Shown here piece by piece: positions 27,918-35,490 of a DNA stretch of 64,000 nucleotides (the stretch's first letter is position 1; every line of letters begins with the position of its first letter). A program made the position numbers and the translations under genes. Source of the DNA: Gammaproteobacteria bacterium (GTDB taxonomy: Bacteria > Pseudomonadota > Gammaproteobacteria > Pseudomonadales > IMCC2047). The stretch lies in contig JAJFKB010000002.1 in the NCBI GenBank assembly GCA_021773395.1, forward strand, positions 310,001 to 374,000, written 5' to 3'. The notes below the pieces were generated by a model that was given only the letters and a program-made list of their open reading frames with translations, was not told the origin of the DNA and did no database searches.

Positions 27918-29315
27918 TTGATGACCAGCGATGCAGAAAACTCTTTAAGCAAAGCTATTTCTGAAATAAAGTCTATTTTGCAAGAGCGTTTAACTACTGC
28001 TCGCCCGGTATTGGAACAACATGGTAAAGACGAATCTTTTCACACGCCATCTCGCTATCCTGATGCCGTTGCTTACGTCAGAAGCACAGAAGAAGTTTCT
28101 CAAGTTGTTTCAATTTGCTCGAAATATAAAATCCCCGTGATCCCCTTTGGCGCTGGCAGTTCTCTGGAAGGACACTTGATGGCTGTCAATGGCGGCATCA
28201 GTGTCGACCTTAACGAAATGAAGAGTATTATCTCTGTTAATGACGAGGATATGGACACCACCGTTCAACCCGGCGTTACACGTGAAGAGTTAAGCCAACA
28301 CCTCAGGCATAGCGGCTTATTTTTTCCTGTTGACCCAGGAGCCGAAGCAAGCTTAGGCGGCATGGTAGCCACAAAAGCATCTGGCACTAATGCAGTTCGA
28401 TACGGCACCATGGCAGAAAACACCCTGTCACTCACTGTTGTTTTGGCTAATGGCAAAATCATTAAAACCGGAACCCGCTCTCGAAAAAGCGCAGCAGGTT
28501 ATGATTTGACTCGGCTTTTCGTTGGATCAGAGGGAACATTAGGTATTGTTACTGAAATCACCTTGCGATTATATGGCCTTCCTGAAGGCCTTTCAGCCGC
28601 ATTCTGCCAGTTTGATCAAATCGGTGATGCAGTAAACACAGTGATAGAAACCATGCAGCTTGGGATCCCTGTAGCCCGAATAGAATTACTCGATGACCTG
28701 CAAATAAAAGCTATCAACGGCTACAGTAAAACTGACTTCCCGGAAAAGAACTCATTATTCCTTGAGTTTCATGGTACACCAGACAGCACAAAAGAAAACG
28801 CATGCCAGGTGGGCGAGCTCGTCGAACACAATAACGGCAGCGACTTCCAGTGGGCCAGCAACGAAGAAGAGCGCAACAAACTTTGGGCCGCACGTCATAG
28901 CGCAGGCTACGCGGCCAAATCACTGCGTCCAGGTTGTGAGATGTGGCCAACCGACGTATGCGTACCTATTTCCAAGCTTGCAGACTGCATTGTTGAGACA
29001 AAACAAGACCTGAAAGATTCTTTTTTGATAGCCCCCATTGTTGGCCATGTTGGCGATGGCAATTTTCACCTAGTACTTCTAATAAACCCCGAAGACCCCC
29101 GTGAAATTGAGGAAGCCGAACGTATTAACGACAGGCTAATCGAAAGAGCATTATCGATGGAAGGCACCTGTACGGGGGAGCACGGCATAGGACTCGGAAA
29201 AATGTCTGCCCTCAAAAAAGAGCTGGGGGCAGACTGCATTGAACTAATGCGCTCAATCAAACTAGCCGTTGACCCTGACAATATTATGAATCCAGGTAAG
29301 ATATTTTATGGCTAA
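27918..29315 (+). CDS. FAD-linked D-2-hydroxyacid dehydrogenase (D-lactate dehydrogenase/GlcD type)
   Basis: The 465-residue protein has a PCMH-type FAD domain (IPFGAGSSLEGHLMAVNGGI, PGAEASLGGMVATKASGTNA, VGSEGTLGIVTEITLRL). A C-terminal domain ends in GHVGDGNFHLVLL, TGEHGIGLGK and PDNIMNPGKIF, as in cytochrome-linked D-lactate dehydrogenases and GlcD. It oxidises D-2-hydroxyacids to 2-oxoacids, passing electrons to a quinone or cytochrome. A 262-base gap separates it from the aldehyde dehydrogenase, so it may have its own promoter. Its product would be a substrate for IorAB, linking the two divergent units. Confidence 0.92.
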   Translation: MMTSDAENSLSKAISEIKSILQERLTTARPVLEQHGKDESFHTPSRYPDAVAYVRSTEEVSQVVSICSKYKIPVIPFGAGSSLEGHLMAVNGGISVDLNEMKSIISVNDEDMDTTVQPGVTREELSQHLRHSGLFFPVDPGAEASLGGMVATKASGTNAVRYGTMAENTLSLTVVLANGKIIKTGTRSRKSAAGYDLTRLFVGSEGTLGIVTEITLRLYGLPEGLSAAFCQFDQIGDAVNTVIETMQLGIPVARIELLDDLQIKAINGYSKTDFPEKNSLFLEFHGTPDSTKENACQVGELVEHNNGSDFQWASNEEERNKLWAARHSAGYAAKSLRPGCEMWPTDVCVPISKLADCIVETKQDLKDSFLIAPIVGHVGDGNFHLVLLINPEDPREIEEAERINDRLIERALSMEGTCTGEHGIGLGKMSALKKELGADCIELMRSIKLAVDPDNIMNPGKIFYG

Positions 29316-29974
29316 CATTTGAAATTAGATGATATGTATTGTTTAAAGGCATGCCCTCACAGATATAGCCATGACTACCCTTGACGAGGAAGCATTGCCC
29401 CTCCCATAAATTAGATCGTATTGAATTTCTTGACATTTTTGGAAGTTAAATGGAGGATGATCGGCATGCCGACAGTTATCCTTTTCTTCAATTTTTTATT
29501 ATTGCTGGTTTAATATTTAGCTATTGGGAATATGGCTTTAAAACAACAAGTGACTAGCCCTTCGGCCGCCTCGGTACATCTTATATATAGTAAAATTTAT
29601 TTACCCCCCGCGACTTCCACTTACCAATATTGATCAACGAGCCATTTTAACTTACTGAAAGAACTCGTGAATTTGGTAATTAATGGTCAATCACCATCAA
29701 CCTATATCAATCCCTAAAACGCCCTCCTAAGGGGTAAGTCACAGGTTCTGATTCTAGAGCTTGTTGTACCAAAGTTTGATTGACCTTTTCCCCAAATTAG
29801 CACCCTCGCTTGGATGAGATTTTTCATTTTTTGAGGGGACTCTCAAGCTTGCTTTAACGATAATTCTTTATGCGTCCAGGTGCTTTGGGTTGGGCTTGCC
29901 CGGCTAAAAGCGGCTGGAAATCTCTTTACCAGGGTTGAGTTTTTCACACAGAGTATCAATATTCTCGGTACTGA
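29316..29974. other. Intergenic stretch with one possible 35-codon membrane peptide
   Basis: About 660 bases separate the catabolic cluster from the recombinase module. The only plausible frame is 29450-29557 on the plus strand (MEDDRHADSYPFLQFFIIAG, then LIFSYWEYGFKTTSD), a single-helix peptide preceded by GGAAG. Codon evidence is too short to be sure. Nothing else is supported. Confidence 0.35.
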
Positions 29975-30313
29975 TTATTGCCCTTCAATGACTGAAGGCC
30001 TCTGCCAGAGGCCTTCCAGTTGCTGACGCCACGCCACCCAGCGGTTCAATCCTTTAACAATGATCCGAATCGTTAACCAATGCCGGTATTGGCTCGCTGG
30101 TGTTAAGGGTTGGGTGTGGGTACTGAGATACCACAATATGTGGCTTAGGCGATATTGGTAAGGACCTACCTGAAAGTGTTGGTAGAGCGTGTCGGCGATT
30201 TGTAGCGCTCTCTTTCTGTGTTCTTTGACCTTAGTAGCACGGCGACCAGGGATTTTTTTACCGAGTAGTTTCTTCATTTGCTGTTGTGCTTGTAATGTAT
30301 TGGCAGGACGCAT
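29975..30313 (-). CDS. Small basic protein coupled to the recombinase gene
   Basis: The 112-residue, strongly basic protein is of no family I can name. Its ATG lies one base after the stop codon of the upstream integrase-type recombinase (TAG-C-ATG), so translation must be coupled. It is rich in Arg, His, Gln and Trp (HILWYLSTHTQPLTPASQYR) and ends WRQQLEGLWQRPSVIEGQ, suggesting nucleic-acid contact. It is probably an accessory or directionality factor of the recombinase, by position only. Confidence 0.65.
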   Translation of the reverse strand: MRPANTLQAQQQMKKLLGKKIPGRRATKVKEHRKRALQIADTLYQHFQVGPYQYRLSHILWYLSTHTQPLTPASQYRHWLTIRIIVKGLNRWVAWRQQLEGLWQRPSVIEGQ

Positions 30314-30314
30314 G

Positions 30315-31268
30315 CTATTTGGCCGATCCGATGTAGGCGACCAGCACGTTGATGCGGTTGTGACCTAGCTCCAAGGCGATAATGGAGCGTGCTTTGTGAT
30401 CCAGTGCTTTTGGGGCGGCTCTCCTTCCGTTGATGACCGGTGCCGAGCTGCCGGTGATCTGCTGGTAGCGTTCACAGGCATAGGCAGCCCTAAGATCGTG
30501 AAAGCCTCTGATATCGGTTTCTACAGTGGCTATTCTCCATTGGCTGTAGGCGTGATTTCTCCATTGGATATAATTAAGTAGTTCAGGGATCAGGTTCTTA
30601 TGGTTACCGAGTTCTTTGTGTATTTGTTTTAGTAGCTTTAAGCCCTGTAGCGTGACCGGTATCCAGCGATCCGCGTGTTTGCCTCTACCGCCTTTAGTAC
30701 CAACCGTAATATTGATACGTCCGTCTGTTCTGGACTGTTTCAGTGCCCTGGGAACGTTTAGTAACGATGCCTCTTTAAAGCGTAATCCAAACTCCCGGCA
30801 CAGGGCTGCTATTAATAGGACGTATCTCTCGTTTTTTGATGCCAGTATCTGGAGTGCTTTTGATAGCTGAGTGTGCTCGACTGTTCTGGGACTGTATTCC
30901 CGTACGACAGTCCGTTTTCCGACTATCTGGGACGGTGAAACCGTCAGTTGGTTATCACTACGTAAAATGGAGAGCACCACATTGACGGATGAGAGAAGAT
31001 TCTGGGCATAGGCTACTTTCATCGTACCGGCCTTTACTTGCTGTTTGAGGTAATACCCATAGTGTGCGATATGTTCTTTTTCGATATCCCGTGCATCTTT
31101 GATGTCACACTTCCCTTTCAGGAAATTGACAAAGCATTTCCAGCGCTCCATATGGGCGGCCACCGTTCCGTAATGGCCTTCACCATAACGATCCTTCAGG
31201 GCATTCTTACCTGCCCAGGCCAAGGCTTTACCATACCCATAGTTTCTTCCACCACCGACTTTGCTCAT
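30315..31268 (-). CDS. Tyrosine recombinase (Integrase_1-like family)
   Basis: Starting at the ATG at 31268 (MSKVGGGRNYGYGKALAWAG), the product is 317 residues and matches the short integrases with a Phage_int_SAM-type N-terminus found in marine gammaproteobacteria. Catalytic residues are recognisable: Arg in EFGLRFKEAS, Lys in TKGGRGK, His-x-x-Arg in HDLRAAYA and the Tyr in GHNRINVLVAYIG. The open frame extends 47 codons upstream without a ribosome site or homology. It is unrelated to the terminal integrase at 35346, so it is a second recombination function or the relic of another element. Confidence 0.85.
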   Translation of the reverse strand: MSKVGGGRNYGYGKALAWAGKNALKDRYGEGHYGTVAAHMERWKCFVNFLKGKCDIKDARDIEKEHIAHYGYYLKQQVKAGTMKVAYAQNLLSSVNVVLSILRSDNQLTVSPSQIVGKRTVVREYSPRTVEHTQLSKALQILASKNERYVLLIAALCREFGLRFKEASLLNVPRALKQSRTDGRINITVGTKGGRGKHADRWIPVTLQGLKLLKQIHKELGNHKNLIPELLNYIQWRNHAYSQWRIATVETDIRGFHDLRAAYACERYQQITGSSAPVINGRRAAPKALDHKARSIIALELGHNRINVLVAYIGSAK

Positions 31269-31840
31269 CCTGAAACCCTTAAAACGGTTAGTATTAAAGT
31301 CGAATAGAGCGTCGACCGCGCTTGACGAGTTCGTCCCGTCCGACGGCTCCCGGAATATAAGGAGCTGAGCAAAATCACTGTTTGTACCCTGCACTTCTGA
31401 ACTGGCCATTCGCCAGCGGGTTAAGTGCGTTCAATCAATCTGATAAAACATCTTTTTGATCGAACCGTACCGACAGTTTGTCGCGGTTTGCAGCAGCGAA
31501 TCCAACCGTAAAGGCTTGGCGGGATTGGCTTTCGTCCTGGCTGCGGGCTCGCGTCTCTGTGTAGCTTGCGCTAAGACAGAGACACGAACCTTTCCTTCCT
31601 CTTGCTATTTTTGGGTGGCATCACCTCCTATTTTTACGTTGTACTGCTGGATTAATGTTGTGGCTGTGCCTGGACCTATTAGGGGTCCCGGCGCAGCCGC
31701 TATTTAAGTGCTTCGTCATTGCAATGACTCCACACTTCTTCCTTTATCGGTATTGCATAAAGGGCCTTACGGTTGCGACTAGGTCTGCAGTCGCCACAGA
31801 GATTGCGGCCACTACATCACAACAAATAAACCCGCACGAC

Positions 31841-31874
31841 AAAAAACCAATGCAAGTGCTGCAGTGGTTTTTTT
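31841..31874. terminator. Bidirectional terminator
   Basis: AAAAAACCA pairs with TGGTTTTTT, and an inner TGCA/TGCA extends the stem after one mismatch. T-runs occur on both strands. It lies between two minus-strand genes in the recombinase region. Confidence 0.75.
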
Positions 31875-31916
31875 ATTGCATTTTTTATTCGATCAGGTTA
31901 TGGCGTGGTTTTATTT

Positions 31917-31980
31917 TGGGGTGCTGACAGTGTCAGCACTTTGATAGCGCGACGCTGGAGTCGTACTTTCGAGGTATTTA
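31917..31980. repeat. Two-hairpin repeat, copy 1
   Basis: Begins TGGGGTGCTGACAG and contains the perfect 19-base inverted repeat GTGCTGACAGTGTCAGCAC (31921-31939). ACTTTGATAGCGCGAC and a decayed second hairpin follow. It is about three-quarters identical to 34342-34402, in the same orientation. Confidence 0.8.
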
Positions 31981-32056
31981 ACGGGAAATGTTGGCACGCA
32001 TTTTAACGGAAGGTATTTCCTACATCTGCGTAGAAACACAGTGACCCAGAGGATTT

Positions 32057-32398
32057 CTAGTCAATAATGTTATCTTCCGCATCTTCACGCTTTGATTCAG
32101 GTATTTTGTTGTTTTCTCCGTCACTGTTGAAGCCTAGAGAATCGGTGGCAAATCTTATGGAATCAGTGACAGTCCTAACTAATTGGCGGTATGCCCAGGC
32201 AGCACCTGGCGACAATCCGCCTTCACGGTGAAAACGCTGATCTTCATCGTCCACGACGATGTAGCCCATTAGCTCCACAAAGTTTGCCGACCTTTTAAGC
32301 ATATCGATACAAGAGGCAAAGCAGTCCCCATCATGATTGGAATAAAAAATGGGATGTTCGGGTTTTCGGGGCGTTGAGGTAGCGTTGCTGTCAGTCAT
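32057..32398 (-). CDS. Hypothetical acidic protein
   Basis: I do not recognise this 113-residue protein. The N-terminus (PEHPIFYSNHDGDCFASCID, MLKRSANFVELMGYIVVDDE) looks folded, and the C-terminal 40 residues are acidic and polar. A TolA-like or secretion motif is absent. It lies between the two-hairpin repeat and the LuxR-type gene on the same strand as the latter and may share its transcript. The codon pattern looks genuine. Confidence 0.6.
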   Translation of the reverse strand: MTDSNATSTPRKPEHPIFYSNHDGDCFASCIDMLKRSANFVELMGYIVVDDEDQRFHREGGLSPGAAWAYRQLVRTVTDSIRFATDSLGFNSDGENNKIPESKREDAEDNIID

Positions 32399-32534
32399 AA
32401 TCGCTACTCTAAATGGTTAGGGGAGCACCAAATGAAGAAGTGCTTTATGACGCTCTGATACTGCTCAACCGTACGTTTCATGGATCGGCCTCTAATTTTT
32501 ATTAGTTAGGATTGTTGACATGGGGTGAAGAGGA

Positions 32535-33389
32535 TTAACTAAAATCAATCAAGCCCTGCTTGAGCGCCAGGTAAACGGCATTGGCCTGGGAGCGGGTGCC
32601 GAGCGCCTTTTTGGCCAGGGAGATATGTTTATTTGCGGTGTCGACACCAATACATAAATGATCTGCTGCCTGGCTGAGCGTCAGGTCATGTTTCGCTATG
32701 GTGGTCAGCAACCGCATGGGCTTCGGATTGATCACTGGCTTAGGTTTACCATCGCCAAACTTGGTGTTGTAAATACGAATAACCGCATCACCCAATAAGC
32801 GTAATATGGCACCGCACTTTTCTGTCATCTTCACAAACTCTTCCTGATTAACTCCCCTTGCCAGTACAGAGAACAGCAAGCCCTCCTCATCTCCTTTACC
32901 TCCCGAGTGAATTTGAATTGGAATCACGTAAGCATCACTAAATTCAAACTGCTGGTATAACGCAAGTATTTCCAGGTTCTGCGCAAAGGTATGGGTTAGG
33001 AAGGAGGCATTTTCAATTGCCCGCTGGATTGTTGAATAATGAAGAGGAATGGGATTTCCTGTTTTCAGGTAATCCAACACCATATCGTGCTGGTAAAGCC
33101 TTTGTTTCCGGTAGTCATCCAGTAGTTCTTTGGGCAGGGAGGTTAAAAAGAAGTTGGATGCCTGGCTGAGAGAACAACGCATCAGAGCAAAATCGGAAAA
33201 CCCAAACCGATTGAGTACCGATATAAGGCGCTGGCTTAGATCGTCAGGGTTCTGGGATACCGTTAACTCTCGAATGAACTCAATTTGATTAATGAGCACA
33301 TCCAGTGTGATGTCTTGATCGGCTCCGGCAATATGAGGCGTTTGGTTTGCACCGTCTGAACTGATATTTCCTTGGTGTTCCTGCTGCAT
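32535..33389 (-). CDS. LuxR-family regulator with autoinducer-binding-type domain
   Basis: The start at 33389 is chosen because GGAGG lies five bases upstream. The longer frame to 33488 has none. The 284-residue protein has an autoinducer-binding-like domain (about 25-190, with DDYRKQRLYQHDMVLDYL in the ligand-pocket region) and a C-terminal LuxR helix-turn-helix (LTLSQAADHLCIGVDTANKH, then ISLAKKALGTRSQANAVYLA). The Asp of the usual DP motif is kept but Pro is replaced. No luxI gene is present, so it is a solo receptor. It is divergent from an XRE gene across a perfect 20-bp palindrome. Confidence 0.85.
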   Translation of the reverse strand: MQQEHQGNISSDGANQTPHIAGADQDITLDVLINQIEFIRELTVSQNPDDLSQRLISVLNRFGFSDFALMRCSLSQASNFFLTSLPKELLDDYRKQRLYQHDMVLDYLKTGNPIPLHYSTIQRAIENASFLTHTFAQNLEILALYQQFEFSDAYVIPIQIHSGGKGDEEGLLFSVLARGVNQEEFVKMTEKCGAILRLLGDAVIRIYNTKFGDGKPKPVINPKPMRLLTTIAKHDLTLSQAADHLCIGVDTANKHISLAKKALGTRSQANAVYLALKQGLIDFS

Positions 33390-33446
33390 TTTCCCTCCGT
33401 TGAATGCATTGACTCCTCTACTTTCTAAGAGTGGTTCTTTTTCATA

Positions 33447-33466
33447 ATACGCGCTATAGCGCGTAT
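33447..33466. promoter_or_regulatory. 20-bp perfect palindrome between luxR-type and XRE genes
   Basis: ATACGCGCTATAGCGCGTAT is fully self-complementary and sits 57 bp upstream of the LuxR-type start and 54 bp upstream of the XRE start. A near copy lies before the second XRE gene. It is the likely operator of one of these regulators. Confidence 0.75.
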
Positions 33467-33520
33467 ATGTCAATCCATAAGAGTGCAAACTTACTTGCCT
33501 AACTTGTAGCAGGTGAGATT

Positions 33521-33793
33521 ATGATAAAGAAAGAGTTTGGTGTGACGCTTTCTGAACTTTGTAAAGCATCAAGCAAATCCAGAAAAGAGATTTCCTTAGA
33601 AAGTGGCGTTTCCTATCGTTTTATAGAAGAACTTATTAAGGGAGAGAAGCAACCTTCAATTAAGACCCTGTTTAATCTCGCCGCAGCGCTTGATGTCACA
33701 GCATGCGACCTTGTTTCACCGACTTGGGAAAAATGGTGTGACGCAGGGCAACCAGAAGAACCCGAGATACAGGAAAATGAAGAAACGCTATAA
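33521..33793 (+). CDS. XRE-family regulator 1
   Basis: The 90-residue protein has a Cro/C1-type helix-turn-helix at about 5-65 (SKSRKEISLESGVSYRFIEE, LIKGEKQPSIKTLFNLAAAL) and the tail WEKWCDAGQPEEPE. It is a paralogue of the gene at 33939. The two share the tail W-KW-DAGQP-E and similar upstream DNA. AGGTGAG precedes the ATG. The protein probably acts as a dimeric repressor of the island's regulatory region, controlling itself and the divergent LuxR-type gene. Confidence 0.85.
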   Translation: MIKKEFGVTLSELCKASSKSRKEISLESGVSYRFIEELIKGEKQPSIKTLFNLAAALDVTACDLVSPTWEKWCDAGQPEEPEIQENEETL

Positions 33794-33865
33794 CGTTCTG
33801 ATGCCAACCGTATATCCAATAGAGACTTTTGACAATTTCTCAGTCTAATAAAAAGAGTAATCATT

Positions 33866-33883
33866 TGCGTGCTATAGCGCGCA
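33866..33883. promoter_or_regulatory. Near-palindrome upstream of XRE regulator 2
   Basis: TGCGTGCTATAGCGCGCA is palindromic except for one pair and shares the GCTATAGCGCG core with 33447-33466. The following 45 bases are also alike at both sites (CAAACTTAC/CAGACTTAC, then GCCTAAC), so promoter and operator were duplicated together with the gene. Confidence 0.7.
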
Positions 33884-33938
33884 TATTCAAATAACTTAGG
33901 GTGCAGACTTACCAGCCTAACAACAGGCTGGTAAGGAT

Positions 33939-34181
33939 ATGATCAAAGAAGAATTTGCAACAGTCGTTTTACGTTTAAGGAAAAAGTGTAAAAAAACCCA
34001 GAAACAGATATCGCTTGAGAGCGGCTTATCGATGCGCTTCGTTCAGGAAATAGAAGCCGGTCAAAAACAACCTACCATCACTTCACTCTTTTATTTAGCG
34101 GCCGCACTGGATACGACACCGGACAAACTGGTCTTATCTGTTTGGAAAAACTGGGTGGATGCTGGCCAACCTGATGAATAA
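33939..34181 (+). CDS. XRE-family regulator 2 (paralogue of 33521)
   Basis: The 80-residue protein has a helix-turn-helix (RLRKKCKKTQKQISLESGLS, MRFVQEIEAGQKQPTITSLF) and ends VWKNWVDAGQPDE, mirroring its neighbour. TAAGGAT precedes the ATG. The duplicated gene plus duplicated palindrome looks like a tandem duplication followed by divergence, possibly giving two repressors with overlapping operators. Confidence 0.85.
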   Translation: MIKEEFATVVLRLRKKCKKTQKQISLESGLSMRFVQEIEAGQKQPTITSLFYLAAALDTTPDKLVLSVWKNWVDAGQPDE

Positions 34182-34601
34182 CTATCATCGGATAAGAATA
34201 CATAGCCGCCTTTAGTGGTTCTTTATCGCATTCGACACCATCATCACTGCCGAGTACAGCGGGTAGTGTCGAGACGACCGTGCCGGTAACCACTCTGTAT
34301 AGCGCTCAAATTGGTAATGCTGTGGATAAGTTTTCGTTACTTGGGGTGTTGCCACTGACAACACTTTGAAAGCGCGACTCTGGCTTCGCGCTTTCGCCCT
34401 ATTAAAATCTAAATTAAGCCTTTTCAGGTCCCAAACCGGTAAATAAAAAGCACAACCGTAATGGCTTCGATTTTTGGTTGAGAGTGAAATTTCATCATAC
34501 CGGTAATATCGACAACGTTCTTCATCCATCAGTGTTGATAGTGGCAATTGGCGTCATCGACTTTTTACTGAATGCTGGAATGATATTCTATTAGGACCTC
34601 A
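34182..34601. other. Non-coding stretch with two-hairpin repeat copy 2
   Basis: The 420 bases hold the second two-hairpin repeat. A 111-codon minus-strand frame crosses the repeat and resembles nothing, so it is not called a gene. Confidence 0.5.
34342..34402. repeat. Two-hairpin repeat, copy 2
   Basis: The first hairpin, GTGTTGCCACTGACAACAC (34346-34364), has one mismatch. The second is a perfect 10-bp stem, GAAAGCGCGA (34368-34377) and TCGCGCTTTC (34386-34395), with an 8-base loop. Order and spacing match copy 1, 2.4 kb to the left. Confidence 0.8.
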
Positions 34602-34883
34602 CTAACGCGATAACCGAAAGATATCGACCTTCCAGCTTGTTTGATTGCCGCCCTCTTCTCCTTCCGGATCATCAAGCCGATCAATTTCAGTGGCAATAAT
34701 GCTGAGGAAATCTTCCAAGTGAAGCTTACGGTCTGGTTCTATGTCGTATTCATCCATGACCCCACCCCCATTGTCTACATGCACCGTGCAGAGCCAGTGC
34801 TGTTTAGACTGTAAGTATTGCTGAGGAAGCGGTTTGGACGCAGAGATTTCGCTGCTGATGGTACGGATCAGTTTTCGTTTCAC
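34602..34883 (-). CDS. Hypothetical protein
   Basis: This 93-residue protein is of no family I recognise. It opens MKRKLIRTISSEISASKPLP and contains HWLCTVHVDNGGGVMDEYDI followed by an acidic helix. The composition is consistent with a real small protein in the island's regulatory zone, oriented toward the XRE genes. A weak GTG..AAAC context precedes the start. A function cannot be inferred. Confidence 0.5.
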   Translation of the reverse strand: MKRKLIRTISSEISASKPLPQQYLQSKQHWLCTVHVDNGGGVMDEYDIEPDRKLHLEDFLSIIATEIDRLDDPEGEEGGNQTSWKVDIFRLSR

Positions 34884-35097
34884 AAGGTGATGGTAATCAA
34901 TTAAAAAGAATGGCGCTTAATAAACCAGGGTTTGGAGTAATCGTCAAACTTGTGGGGGTAAATTAGAGTGTCAACGAGTAATTGGGTTTATCTTCGATGC
35001 CGTTTCCTTATTCCGGGAAATAGGGCTTTAAAACTTCTTCCGGGGATGAAGGGTTTTACCCTTGTTAATGCCGCTTCACGGCATAGCATATCAAGCT

Positions 35098-35490
35098 ATG
35101 CAAAAACCGGATAAGGACATTATATCTAATCTTCCTTTTCAAGCCCGTGTGATTCGCTTTAAAGATGCGCCGCGTTATTTGGGTATGAGCCGCTCTGTGT
35201 TTAACAAAACCGTACGCCCTTACGTGACTGTGTTTCCGATAGGGACCCAGGGAATTGGCTTTGATCGGCTTGAATTAGACCGCTGGTTGGAGGATCATAT
35301 GCAGCGCAACGGATGTCCTGCCGTCAACATGATGGGAGCGACATTATGCCCAAGAGAAGAATACCAGGACTCTACCTTAAGGAAGGGATCTGGCAGATCG
35401 ACAAGTATTACAAGTACTTTAATGGAAGACGACTTCGACAAAGCACTGGCTATGGCGAAGCGGATCTCGACAAGGCGCAAGCGTTCTTGA
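35098..35490 (+). CDS. AlpA/excisionase-like helix-turn-helix protein
   Basis: Starting at the ATG at 35098 the product is 130 residues. RVIRFKDAPRYLGMSRSVFN, KTVRPYVTVFPIGTQGIGFD and RLELDRWLEDHMQRNG give a MerR/AlpA-type winged helix used by excisionases and integrase regulators. It precedes the integrase and overlaps it by 145 bases in another frame. The overlapping C-terminus (STSITSTLMEDDFDKALAMA) resembles the Ser/Thr-rich tail seen in relatives, so the overlap is probably real. Two mutually exclusive hairpins cover its start codon. Confidence 0.8.
   Translation: MQKPDKDIISNLPFQARVIRFKDAPRYLGMSRSVFNKTVRPYVTVFPIGTQGIGFDRLELDRWLEDHMQRNGCPAVNMMGATLCPREEYQDSTLRKGSGRSTSITSTLMEDDFDKALAMAKRISTRRKRS

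Larger units (their letters stand above)
31269..32056. other. Non-coding stretch with terminator and two-hairpin repeat
   Basis: Between the recombinase and the next gene no frame is supported. The stretch holds a bidirectional terminator at 31841-31874 and the first copy of a two-hairpin repeat at 31917-31980, both listed separately. Confidence 0.55.

Noticed and set aside
34212-34547. 111-codon minus-strand frame in the island
   Set aside because: It crosses the two-hairpin repeat, has no ribosome site and unusual composition, so it is probably a chance frame.
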